Assembly (NCBI GenBank): GCA_050010115.1
Contig: JBEKLQ010000026.1
Span: 1-39,623 of the forward strand
Length of the DNA stretch: 39,623 nucleotides
From: JAKACA01 sp050010115
Lineage (GTDB): Bacteria; Actinomycetota; Acidimicrobiia; Acidimicrobiales; Bog-793
Direction: 5' to 3'
Shown: positions 23,297-31,074 of the stretch, in pieces
Layout: every line of letters starts with the position of its first letter
Position numbering within the stretch: the first letter of the stretch is position 1
Notes under the pieces: model-generated
Seen by the model: the letters and a program-made list of their open reading frames with translations, nothing else
Databases searched by the model: none
Told to the model about the DNA's origin: nothing
Made by a program: the position numbers and the translations under genes

Positions 23297-23323
23297 CACA
23301 CCTAAGTGTGCGTGATGACGACC
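23291..23323. promoter_or_regulatory. Dyad over the leuA promoter -10 and leader start
   Basis: GTCATCAC and GTGATGAC are perfect eight-base inverted arms spanning the -10 box, with an inner CACAC/GTGTG pair. Because the left arm lies upstream of the transcript start, it can act as DNA but not as RNA hairpin. A repressor site, giving a second layer of control, is plausible. Confidence 0.5.
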
Positions 23324-23334
23324 CACCGGGTCAA
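23305..23334 (-). promoter_or_regulatory. Promoter of leuA attenuator leader
   Basis: Minus strand -35 TTGACC (23334-23329), 18-base spacer, -10 CACACT (23310-23305), eight bases before the leader ATG. It lies just past the stop of the permease gene ending at 23346. The layout equals that of the leuB leader promoter. Confidence 0.6.
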
Positions 23335-23345
23335 GCCGCCCCCTT

Positions 23346-24281
23346 TCAGCCCTTGACCGCACCCGTCGTCAGCCCCCGTACCAGCGCTCGCTGGAAGATG
23401 AGCAGGACGATGAAGATCGGGAGCGCCGCGAGCACGGTTCCGGCGGCGCGGACCCCGATGTCGGTGAAGCTCGTACCGACGAGCTGGTTCAAGCCGATCT
23501 GGACGGTGCGGACCGAGTCCGTCCTCGTGACGATGAGCGGCCACAGGTACTGGTTCCAGGCACCGAGGAACGCGAACACGCCGAAGGCTCCGAGAACAGG
23601 ACGGCTCAACGGGATGACGACACCGGTCAGGAACTTGAAGTGACCAAGGCCGTCGAGGGTGGCAGCGTCCCGCAGCTCGGTGGGAAGGCCGCGGAACGCC
23701 TGGCGGAACAGGAAGATCCCGACCCCGCTCGCCATGAACGGCACGATGAGCGCCGGGAACGTGTTGAGCCAACCGAGGAGGGCGATCGTGCGGTAGTTCG
23801 GGATGATCGTCACCTCCGCGGGCACCATCAAGCTTGCGAGGCACAGGCCGAACAGGACTCGTTTCAGCGGGAACCGGATGAAGGTGAACGCATAGGCGGC
23901 CAGGAGCGAGGTGGCCACCACTGCCACCGTGATGCAGATCGAGACGATGGCGCTGTTGCGCAGGTACTCACCGAGGTGCCCGGCGTTGAAGCCTGTGACG
24001 AAATTTCCCCACTGCGGGCTGGTCGGGAACAGCAACGGCGGCCGGCGGGCGATCTGGGTGGGGGTGAGCAACGACGTCACCAGCGTCATGTAGATCGGGA
24101 ACAGCACCACGAGCGACACGCCGGCCAAAAGCACGTACCGGAAGACCGCCCGCACACGCTTCCGGCCGGGCGACACGGGCCGAGAGGGCTCGGCGTGGGC
24201 GGCGTCCGGGCCGGCCGCCGCCCCCGGCCCACCGTCGGTGGCGACGGGCACGGCCGGCGGGTCAGGCTCCAGCGCCGGCAT
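23346..24281 (-). CDS. Carbohydrate-type ABC transporter permease (UgpE/MalG-like)
   Basis: 311 residues. After a Pro/Ala-rich cytoplasmic N-terminus of about 40 residues come six predicted membrane spans (for example FRYVLLAGVSLVVLFPIYMT and SIVSICITVAVVATSLLAAY-like). The EAA loop ELRDAATLDGLGHFKFLTGVVIPLSRP, which docks the ATPase, lies about two thirds along. Such CUT1-type permeases pair with a MalF/UgpA-like partner. Its ATG overlaps the end of the UgpA-like permease by 20 bases. It is the last gene of the transporter operon, and the leuA leader promoter begins 12 bases past its stop. Substrate unknown. Confidence 0.92.
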   Translation of the reverse strand: MPALEPDPPAVPVATDGGPGAAAGPDAAHAEPSRPVSPGRKRVRAVFRYVLLAGVSLVVLFPIYMTLVTSLLTPTQIARRPPLLFPTSPQWGNFVTGFNAGHLGEYLRNSAIVSICITVAVVATSLLAAYAFTFIRFPLKRVLFGLCLASLMVPAEVTIIPNYRTIALLGWLNTFPALIVPFMASGVGIFLFRQAFRGLPTELRDAATLDGLGHFKFLTGVVIPLSRPVLGAFGVFAFLGAWNQYLWPLIVTRTDSVRTVQIGLNQLVGTSFTDIGVRAAGTVLAALPIFIVLLIFQRALVRGLTTGAVKG

Positions 24282-25158
24282 AGAACACCCTCCGCTGGAG
24301 CACGAGGAACTGCAGGGCCGTCAGCACGAGCAGGACGACGAACAGGGCGATCGCCATCACGGAGGCGACACCCATGTTGTTGTTGACGAACGCGTTCGTG
24401 TAGATGTCGAACAGGACCGTCGTCGTGGCGTTGTCGGGGCCGCCGGCGCCGCCGGTGAGGATGTAGATCTGACCGAACGCCTGGAAGCCGGCGATGATCC
24501 CGATCACACCGACGAAGAACATCTGCGGTGACAGCAACGGGAACGTGACCCGCCAGAAGCTTGCAGTCGGACTGGACCCGTCGACGGCAGCTGCCTCGAT
24601 CAACTCGTCCGGCACGGACTGGAGGGCGGCGCTCATGAGGATGAACGTGAAGCCGAGGTTCTGCCAGATGGTCGTGAGGGCGACGGCAGGCAACGCCCAC
24701 GTCGGGCTGTTGAGCAGGCCCGCTCCACCCCGCTGCCCGAGCAGGTACGTGATCAAGCCCACCTGCGGGTCGAGGAGCGTGAAGAAGATGACAGAGGCCA
24801 CCGCCACCGAGGTGGCGATCGTCGAGGAGAAGATCAAGCGGAAGATCCTGATCCCAGCCAATCGCTTGTGCGCCAGCACCGCCATGCCGAGGCCGAGGGC
24901 GATCCCGAGGGGCATCGTGAACAGGATGAACAGGACCGTCCGCCAGAGGTCACCGAGGAACTCCGGCGACGAGAGCACGCTCGAGTACTGCGAGAAACCC
25001 ACATAGCGCGTCGGCAGTCCCGGGAACACGGGCTGGGCGTAGAGGCCCAAGTAGGCCGTCTTGACGAGCGGGTAGAACACGAACAGCCCGAACAACCCGA
25101 CCGCTGGGAGGACGAAGAGGTAGCCGGTGATGGCCTCACGGGCCCTACGCAGCCGCAT
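24262..25158 (-). CDS. Carbohydrate-type ABC transporter permease (UgpA/MalF-like)
   Basis: 298 residues with six predicted membrane spans beginning AITGYLFVLPAVGLFGLFVFYPLVKTAYLG. The EAA loop is DELIEAAAVDGSSPTASFWRVTFPLLSP. GLITYLLGQRGGAGLLNSPTW in the periplasm-facing region and the C-terminus LQFLVLQRRVFYAG fit CUT1 permeases. With the second permease and the ATPase it forms the channel for an extracellular solute delivered by the lipoprotein. It starts 14 bases inside the ATPase gene and its end overlaps the next permease, so the operon is translationally coupled throughout. Confidence 0.92.
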   Translation of the reverse strand: MRLRRAREAITGYLFVLPAVGLFGLFVFYPLVKTAYLGLYAQPVFPGLPTRYVGFSQYSSVLSSPEFLGDLWRTVLFILFTMPLGIALGLGMAVLAHKRLAGIRIFRLIFSSTIATSVAVASVIFFTLLDPQVGLITYLLGQRGGAGLLNSPTWALPAVALTTIWQNLGFTFILMSAALQSVPDELIEAAAVDGSSPTASFWRVTFPLLSPQMFFVGVIGIIAGFQAFGQIYILTGGAGGPDNATTTVLFDIYTNAFVNNNMGVASVMAIALFVVLLVLTALQFLVLQRRVFYAGAGA

Positions 25159-26233
25159 CGACCCGCTTGCCGCTCTCGCTGTCGAAGACGTGAACCCGGG
25201 TGCCGTTCCTGATCGAGAGCCGGACCGGGGTCCCGATCCTCGTCACGGGCGCGGATCCGGCCTGGCGGACGATGACGAGCGGTCCGTCCGGCAGGCGGCA
25301 GGCGAGGTGGCGCTCGTGGCCGAGCGACTCGACGAGGCTCACCGTCGCCTCGATCGTGCCGGCGTCGTCGACGACGAGCTGCTCGGGCCGGATGCCGATC
25401 GTGACCTTCATCCCCGGTGGGAATGCGCCCACCGCAACCGTGCCTCCCGGCACTGTGGCGACCGGGAGGCCACCGGTGCTCGACGCCACGACCTCGCCGG
25501 GGAGCAGGTTCATCGGAGGACTGCCGATGAAACCCGCCACGAACACGTCAGCAGGCCGGTCGTGGACGTCTTGAGGAGCGCCGAGCTGGCGCATCACACC
25601 GTTGCTCATGACGGCGATCCGAGTGCCCATCGTCATCGCCTCGACCTGGTCGTGGGTGACGTAGATGATGGTGGTCCCGGTCTGCAGGTGAAGGTCGACG
25701 AGCTCGGCGCGCATCTCGACGCGAAGGCGTGCGTCGAGGTTTGACAGCGGCTCGTCCATCAAGAAGGCCTTCGGGTGGCGCACGATGGCACGGGCGAGGG
25801 CGACACGCTGGCGCTGGCCGCCCGAGAGCTGGGAGGGCTTGCGCTCGAGGAGCTCCCCGAGCTGGAGCGACTCGGCGGCTTCCTCCGCCACGCGGCGGCG
25901 CTCCGGAGCCGGTACATGGCGGGCCTTGAGAGGGAATTCGATGTTGCGGCGGACGCTCAGGTGCGGGTACAGCGCATAGTTCTGGAACACCATGGCGATG
26001 TCGCGGTCCCGAGGCTCGACCGCCGACACGTCCACACCGCCGATACGAACAGTGCCCGCCGATGGCGTCTCGAGGCCTGCCACGATGCGCAGCAGCGTGG
26101 ACTTGCCACACCCGGACGGACCGAGCAGCACGAGGAACTCCCCGGCTTCGGCAACCAGGTCGATGGCAGCGAGGGCGACCGTCGAGCCGAACCGTTTCTC
26201 AACGTGCTCAAGCTCGACGCTCGCTGGCTCCAT
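25145..26233 (-). CDS. ABC transporter ATP-binding protein (UgpC/MsmK/MalK-like)
   Basis: 362 residues, the size of MalK/UgpC ATPases. Walker A GPSGCGKST (residues 38-46), signature LSGGQRQRVALARA, Walker B AFLMDEPLSNLD and the switch His in IIYVTHDQVEAMTMG are all intact. The C-terminal ~120 residues are the TOBE-type regulatory domain (GIRPEQLVV, HLACRLPDGPLVIVRQ, VRLSIRNGTRVHVFD). The ATG directly follows the stop of the solute-binding protein gene (TAGATG). An ATPase encoded beside its permeases indicates a dedicated rather than shared energiser. Confidence 0.95.
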   Translation of the reverse strand: MEPASVELEHVEKRFGSTVALAAIDLVAEAGEFLVLLGPSGCGKSTLLRIVAGLETPSAGTVRIGGVDVSAVEPRDRDIAMVFQNYALYPHLSVRRNIEFPLKARHVPAPERRRVAEEAAESLQLGELLERKPSQLSGGQRQRVALARAIVRHPKAFLMDEPLSNLDARLRVEMRAELVDLHLQTGTTIIYVTHDQVEAMTMGTRIAVMSNGVMRQLGAPQDVHDRPADVFVAGFIGSPPMNLLPGEVVASSTGGLPVATVPGGTVAVGAFPPGMKVTIGIRPEQLVVDDAGTIEATVSLVESLGHERHLACRLPDGPLVIVRQAGSAPVTRIGTPVRLSIRNGTRVHVFDSESGKRVDAAA

Positions 26234-27664
26234 CTAGACCCGTGAGTTGTACGACACGATGGCGGCGTTCGATTGCGACACCGTCGTGGCGAGGGCAGAG
26301 GCGGCCGAGGTGCCGTTCGACATGGCCGTCAGGCCATTCGTGATGTACGTCTCCACCTGGGCGAGCGCACCGGCGACCGCTCCCGCCGTGGCGATGCTCG
26401 GTACGGTGTCAAACACCTGGTTGTAGGCGACCTTGTACTCCGGTGTGGTAGCCCAAGCGGTGGTGAGCGCGGGCACCTGGACGGCTGCGGTCGTGATCGG
26501 GATGTACCCGCTGCCGAGCGACCAGGTGGCCATCGGGTTCGCCTCGAGCAGGAACTTGATGAACAGCCACGCCCCGTCCTGTCGCTCGGCCGGTGAGCTC
26601 TTCACCATGAACAGGCCCGCGCCCCCGTAGGGCACACCTCCCGGGCCCGGGGGCGCAGGCAGCGGTCCGACACCGAGCTTCACGTGCGGGTAGTGCGGGA
26701 GCACGGTCAGCACCGTGCCGAGGGCGGCGCTCGTCTCGGTCGTCATCGCCGCAGTGCCGCCGGCGATGGCGAGCAGGTTGTCGTAAGCACCCGAGCCGTT
26801 CCCCGGAGTGGCCTGGGCGAGCTTGGTCTTGAACATCTCCTCGTAGAAGCCGAACAGCTCGGCGCCCACCGAGCCGCCGAACGCGACCGCTGTGGAGCGA
26901 GCCGTCCGGCCATTGCCGTTGTTGACGAGCTCTGTACCCGACTGCCCGAACCAGTCCTCGAACTCCGACGGAGTGAGCTTGAGGCTCGTGCCGTACTTGC
27001 AGGCCCCGGAGCTCACTATCTTCTGAGCCGCGCTCTTGTAGTCGTCCAGCGTCGCCGGCGGGTTGGTCGGGTCGAGCCCCGCCTTCTCGAAGGCATTCTG
27101 GTTGTAGTACAGGATCTGGCTCGACTCGTTCCACGGCATGGCCCACAGCGTGCCCTCGACCTTGAAGAACTCGACAGCCGACGGCAGCAGGGCTGAGAGG
27201 TCATAGTTGTCGGCGGCAACGGCATCGCCGGCAGCGATCACCGTGTTGCTGTCGATCATGATCCGAAGGTCGATGTTCTCGATCTGCACGAGGTCCGGGA
27301 GATCGTTCGACCCGGCGGCGGTCGTGTAAGCCGTCATCGTGTCGGTGTAGCTCGTCTGGTTCACGAGCGATACCTTCACGTCGGACTGCGAGTCGTTGAA
27401 CTGCCTGGTCAGCTTCTGGAGCGTCGTCAGGTTCGCCTCGGTCATCGAGTGCCACATCGTGACCGGCACCGGCTTCGTCGTCGCCTTGGCGGCGGCGCCG
27501 ATCGGGAACGGCGGCGCCTTGGGGACGGTCGACGCAGGGCTGGTGCTGGTGCTGCTCCCGGAACCGCCGCCGCACGCACCGAGCGCCACGCCGGCGCCCG
27601 CCATGCCCATCAGCTGCAGGAAGCGCCGCCGATCCAAAGCGTTGCGGGGAATGTCGTCGTTCAT
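26234..27664 (-). CDS. Extracellular solute-binding lipoprotein, family 1 (UgpB-like)
   Basis: 476 residues. The signal is of the twin-arginine lipoprotein type: RRRFLQ at residues 12-17, hydrophobic LMGMAGAGVALGA, and lipobox LGAC with Cys31. After a Ser/Thr/Pro linker the two-lobed domain begins PVPVTMWHSMTEAN and contains FNDSQSDVKVSLVNQ, PDLVQIENIDLRIMID, LWAMPWNESSQILYYNQNAFEKAGLDP and AMTTETSAALGTVL, all typical of UgpB/MalE-class proteins. It would be anchored outside the membrane and capture a sugar, polyol or glycerophosphodiester; the ligand cannot be told. AGGAGG six bases before the ATG is the best ribosome site in the operon. It is the first gene of the importer operon. Confidence 0.93.
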   Translation of the reverse strand: MNDDIPRNALDRRRFLQLMGMAGAGVALGACGGGSGSSTSTSPASTVPKAPPFPIGAAAKATTKPVPVTMWHSMTEANLTTLQKLTRQFNDSQSDVKVSLVNQTSYTDTMTAYTTAAGSNDLPDLVQIENIDLRIMIDSNTVIAAGDAVAADNYDLSALLPSAVEFFKVEGTLWAMPWNESSQILYYNQNAFEKAGLDPTNPPATLDDYKSAAQKIVSSGACKYGTSLKLTPSEFEDWFGQSGTELVNNGNGRTARSTAVAFGGSVGAELFGFYEEMFKTKLAQATPGNGSGAYDNLLAIAGGTAAMTTETSAALGTVLTVLPHYPHVKLGVGPLPAPPGPGGVPYGGAGLFMVKSSPAERQDGAWLFIKFLLEANPMATWSLGSGYIPITTAAVQVPALTTAWATTPEYKVAYNQVFDTVPSIATAGAVAGALAQVETYITNGLTAMSNGTSAASALATTVSQSNAAIVSYNSRV

Positions 27665-27717
27665 GTCGGACCTCCTGAGCGAACCCTAATCCCATCCGGG
27701 TGCTCGCTGGTTGGTCG

Positions 27718-28269
27718 TCAGGCGTCGCGCCCGGCGAGGTCCGGGTCGGCGTCCGGGTCGTAGGTTGCCGGGCCTTCGTGCACCGGGTCGAGATCATGGG
27801 CCTGCCGGTAGCCACCCCGGTGGTGGAGCAGGGGGGTGGCACCGCTCTCGACACCGAGATCGAGCACATGGCCCAGAACGAAGACATGGTCGCCGGCATC
27901 GGTCTCGCCCCCGAGCGAGCAGTCGACCCAGGCGACGGCGCCGGCGATCACGGGGTGGCCCGACGGCGCCTCACGCCACTTCACGCCGGCGAACTTGTCG
28001 GTGTTGGAGATGGCGAACTGTCGCGACAGCTCAGCCTGATGGGCGCCGAGCACGCTCACGCAGAACGCTCCCACGCCCGAGATCGGCGGCCAACTCGTCG
28101 ACTTCCGGTCCACGAAGAAACCCACCAACGGCGGCGCCAACGACACCGGCACGAACGTCCCGACCGACAAACCCCGTGGAGCGCCGTCGACCACACCCGC
28201 CACGATGGCGACGCTCGTCGGGACGTGGCCGAGCACCGCGCGAAACCGTTCCCCCGTGATCTCCGGCAT
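27718..28269 (-). CDS. Flavin reductase-like FMN-binding protein
   Basis: 183 residues from ATG 28269, chosen because the protein then begins PEITGERFRAVLGHVPTSVAIVAG as in the family, and because a TATCGT -10-like box ends eight bases upstream; the longer frame would cross the divergent gene's start. Motifs VPVSLAPPLVGFFVDRKSTSWP and FCVSVLGAHQAELSRQFA followed by KFAGVKW are those of NAD(P)H:flavin reductases (HsaB/NtaB class). These supply reduced flavin to partner monooxygenases; no monooxygenase is in the window. It is divergent from an acyl-CoA dehydrogenase with 55 bases between the starts. The C-terminal tail is Asp/Pro-rich. Confidence 0.88.
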   Translation of the reverse strand: MPEITGERFRAVLGHVPTSVAIVAGVVDGAPRGLSVGTFVPVSLAPPLVGFFVDRKSTSWPPISGVGAFCVSVLGAHQAELSRQFAISNTDKFAGVKWREAPSGHPVIAGAVAWVDCSLGGETDAGDHVFVLGHVLDLGVESGATPLLHHRGGYRQAHDLDPVHEGPATYDPDADPDLAGRDA

Positions 28270-28310
28270 TCGCCGCCACGATACGGCCTCAGTGCGCGCC
28301 GGTGTGCCTC

Positions 28311-28316
28311 TATCAT
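28311..28316 (+). promoter_or_regulatory. -10 box TATCAT before acyl-CoA dehydrogenase
   Basis: TATCAT is the closest match to TATAAT in the window and ends eight bases before the GTG at 28325, with no ribosome site. Leaderless or one- to two-base leader is expected. Confidence 0.5.
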
Positions 28317-28324
28317 TCCGCCGT

Positions 28325-29467
28325 GTGCAGCTGACCGACGAACACGAGGCGTTCCGCAAATCGGTCCGCAGCTTCGTCGAGCGCGAGATCGAACCTCACG
28401 TGGACCACTGGGAGAGCGAGGGGGCCTTCCCGGCTCACGAGCTGTTCCCGAAGCTGGGCCGGGCGGGTTTCTTGGGGCTGGAGTACGACCCGTCCTACGG
28501 GGGGCAGGGCGCCGACCACTCGTTCACCGTCGTGCTCGGCGAGGAGCTGGGCCGCATCGGCTGCGGCGGCGTGCCGATGGCGATCGCCGTGCAGACCGAC
28601 ATGGCGACGCCGTCGCTCCACAGGTTCGGCTCCGAGGAGCTGAAGCAGCGCTACCTCGCTCCTGCCATCGCCGGCGAAGCGGTCGTATCGATCGCCGTCA
28701 CCGAGCCCGACGCCGGCTCTGATGTGGCGGCCATCCGGACACGAGCGGTCGCCGACGGAGACGAGTGGGTGATCGACGGCACGAAGCTGTACATCACCAA
28801 CGGGGTGCAGGCGGATTGGCTCTGCCTGCTCGTGCGCACCTCCGGCGACGGCGGCTACTCGGGGATGTCCCAGATCGTCGTGCCGACATCGACGCCCGGC
28901 GTGGAGGTGAGCCGCAAGCTCGACAAGCTCGGCAACCGGAGCTCGGACACCGCCGAGCTGAGCTTCTCCGGGGTGCGGGTGCCGCTCGGCAACATGATCG
29001 GGGAACTCGGGCAAGGTTTCTTCCAGCAGATGGACCAGTTCCAGCACGAGCGGCTCATCGCCGCCTATATGGCCGTCGGCGGGATGACGCGGGCGCTCGA
29101 GCGCACGATCGCTTACCTGAAGCAGCGGCAGGCCTTCGGGGCACCGTTGCTCGAGAACCAGTACATCGCCTACCGCTTGGCCGAGCTCGATGCCGAGCTC
29201 GACTTGCTGCGTGAGTACAACTACGCCTGTGCCGAGCGCATGATCCGGCACGAGGACGTCACGCGCCAGGCGTCCATCGCGAAACTGGTCGCAGGTCGCC
29301 TCCAGCGCAGCATCGCCGACTGGTGCATCCAGTTCCACGGCGGCATCGGCTACATGGAAGAGACCTGGACCGCCCGCTATTTCCGGGACTCCCGGCTGCT
29401 TTCAATCGGCGGTGGGGCCGATGAGGTGATGCTGCGCATTCTCTCGCGCATGGGAGCGTTCGCCTGA
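28325..29467 (+). CDS. Acyl-CoA dehydrogenase (long-chain/isovaleryl type)
   Basis: 380 residues from GTG 28325, fixed by the -10 box and by the family start QLTDEHEAFRKSVRSFVEREIEP; the longer frame crosses the divergent reductase. The FAD/substrate motif is VVSIAVTEPDAGSDVAAIRT, then KLYITNGVQADW. In helix G the segment FQHERLIAAY carries a Glu (about residue 242). The C-terminal motif is SIGGGADEVMLRIL, where the medium-chain enzymes have Glu. This places the catalytic Glu as in long-chain and isovaleryl-CoA dehydrogenases. IQFHGGIGYMEETWTARYFRDSR is well conserved. It could act in branched-chain or fatty acyl oxidation; the neighbouring flavin reductase does not normally serve this enzyme. 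Confidence 0.93.
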   Translation: MQLTDEHEAFRKSVRSFVEREIEPHVDHWESEGAFPAHELFPKLGRAGFLGLEYDPSYGGQGADHSFTVVLGEELGRIGCGGVPMAIAVQTDMATPSLHRFGSEELKQRYLAPAIAGEAVVSIAVTEPDAGSDVAAIRTRAVADGDEWVIDGTKLYITNGVQADWLCLLVRTSGDGGYSGMSQIVVPTSTPGVEVSRKLDKLGNRSSDTAELSFSGVRVPLGNMIGELGQGFFQQMDQFQHERLIAAYMAVGGMTRALERTIAYLKQRQAFGAPLLENQYIAYRLAELDAELDLLREYNYACAERMIRHEDVTRQASIAKLVAGRLQRSIADWCIQFHGGIGYMEETWTARYFRDSRLLSIGGGADEVMLRILSRMGAFA

Positions 29468-29589
29468 TCAGCCCGCCGACGCTGACGGGCACCCGTTCTG
29501 CCAGCCGGCTTCGAGCCGCGATCTCCCGCCGGGGGGAGGGTTCGAGCACGGGGACGGCGGGGCATGCCCGTGCGCCGGTCCGGCCCCCT

Positions 29590-31053
29590 GTGCTCGCCAT
29601 CGCGCTCATCGCCGGCGCCGCCATCATGCTCGAGCTCGCCGTCGCCGGCCGCTACGGCTACACCCGCGACGAGCTGTACTTCATCGCCTGCGGGCACCAT
29701 CTCTCCTTCGGCTACGTCGACCAACCGGCGCTCGTCCCGTTGCTGGCCCGCTTGTCGCAAGTGCTGTTCGGCACGTCGCTCCTGGCCTTGCGGATCATCC
29801 CGGCGCTCTGCCTCGGGACCATCGTCACGCTCACTGCCGCCATCTCCCGGCACTTCGGCGCCGGGCGCACCGGCCAGGTGCTGGCCGGCCTGGCTGCAGC
29901 GACGTCGGGCGAGTACCTGGCCGCGGCCCACGTCCTCACGACGACCATCTTCGACTACACCTGCTGGGCGATCACGCTGTACCTGGTGGCGCGGCTGGTT
30001 GTCAGCGAGGACGTCCGCTGGTGGGCTGCCATCGGGCTGAGCGTGGGTGTGGGGTTGGATGCGAAGTGGAACATCGGGTTTCTCGTGGTGGGGCTGTGCG
30101 CCGGGTTCGTCCTCACGCCGGCGAGGCGGCTGATGCGCTCCACCTGGTTCGTGGGCGGGGTTGTCATCGCCCTCGCCGTGGGCTCGCCCGACTTCATCTG
30201 GCAGGCGCTGCACGGCTGGCCGAACTTCCCCGTGTTCGATGCGCTGCAGGGCGCCGCTGGCCACAACCGAGCGATCTTCTGGCCCTGGCAGATCGCCTAC
30301 ACGGGCATCGCTCTCGTGCCGCTGTGGATCGCCGGGCTGGTCTGGTGCTTCCGCAGCCAGGCAAGCCACCATCTGCGCCCCCTTGCCTGGGCGGCGGCGT
30401 TCGTGTTCTTGGCCACGTTCGCGGCAGGCGGGAAGCCCTACTACGCCGGGGGCGTTTTCGTCGTGTTGTTCGCGGCAGGTTCTGTGCGGCTCGAGGAGAT
30501 CCTGGGATCGTTCCGGCCCGGCCAGCATGTCCGCCGCCGGGTCGGCATGGTGACGGCGGCGATGGTGGTCTCGGGGACGCTGATGCTCCCGCTCGCCATC
30601 CCCGTGCTGCCGGCCAGCTCCTTCGAGGCGACTGCGATGCGGACGCTCGACTACCCCGCCGATGACGTCAATTGGCCCGCCCTGATCGGTCTCGTCAGCC
30701 ACGAGTACCACTCACTGCCGGCATCGAAGCGTCCCGTCACGGCGCTACTGGCGGGCGCCTACAGCCAAGCCGCCGCCATCGACCTGTACGGGTCCAGGCT
30801 CGGCCTACCGACGGCCTACAGCGGGCAGAACAGCTTCTGGCTCTGGGGCCCACCACCGGCGGCTGACCGATCGGCCCTTACCGTCGGTTTGCCGGCATCG
30901 CTGCTCCGGCGGGAGTTCACCTCCGTCCGCGTCGTGGCGTGGCTGGACAATGTCGGGATCGGATTCTCCGGCGGGAGAGAGCCGATCATCCTGGTGAGCG
31001 GGATGCGATCGAGCTGGGTGAGGGCCTGGCCGGCCTTCAGGGACTACAGCTGA
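29590..31053 (+). CDS. Integral membrane GT-C glycosyltransferase (GT39/ArnT-like)
   Basis: 487 residues with about ten to twelve predicted membrane spans. The first span leads into the loop RYGYTRDELYFIACGHHLSFGYVDQPALVPLLARL, containing the acidic pair Asp27-Glu28 expected at the active site of polyprenyl-phosphate-sugar-dependent transferases. Later segments include LDAKWNIGFLVVGLCAGF and FAAGGKPYYAGGVFVVLFAAG. The C-terminal ~120 residues form an extracellular domain. Such enzymes transfer a sugar from a polyprenyl-phosphate donor to lipid or cell-wall acceptors outside the membrane. The GTG at 29590 is the only start in frame before the first span; it has no ribosome site, so the start is uncertain. 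It lies 122 bases after the acyl-CoA dehydrogenase. Confidence 0.85.
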   Translation: MLAIALIAGAAIMLELAVAGRYGYTRDELYFIACGHHLSFGYVDQPALVPLLARLSQVLFGTSLLALRIIPALCLGTIVTLTAAISRHFGAGRTGQVLAGLAAATSGEYLAAAHVLTTTIFDYTCWAITLYLVARLVVSEDVRWWAAIGLSVGVGLDAKWNIGFLVVGLCAGFVLTPARRLMRSTWFVGGVVIALAVGSPDFIWQALHGWPNFPVFDALQGAAGHNRAIFWPWQIAYTGIALVPLWIAGLVWCFRSQASHHLRPLAWAAAFVFLATFAAGGKPYYAGGVFVVLFAAGSVRLEEILGSFRPGQHVRRRVGMVTAAMVVSGTLMLPLAIPVLPASSFEATAMRTLDYPADDVNWPALIGLVSHEYHSLPASKRPVTALLAGAYSQAAAIDLYGSRLGLPTAYSGQNSFWLWGPPPAADRSALTVGLPASLLRREFTSVRVVAWLDNVGIGFSGGREPIILVSGMRSSWVRAWPAFRDYS

Positions 31054-31074
31054 CGAACCGGCTCATCCAGACCG

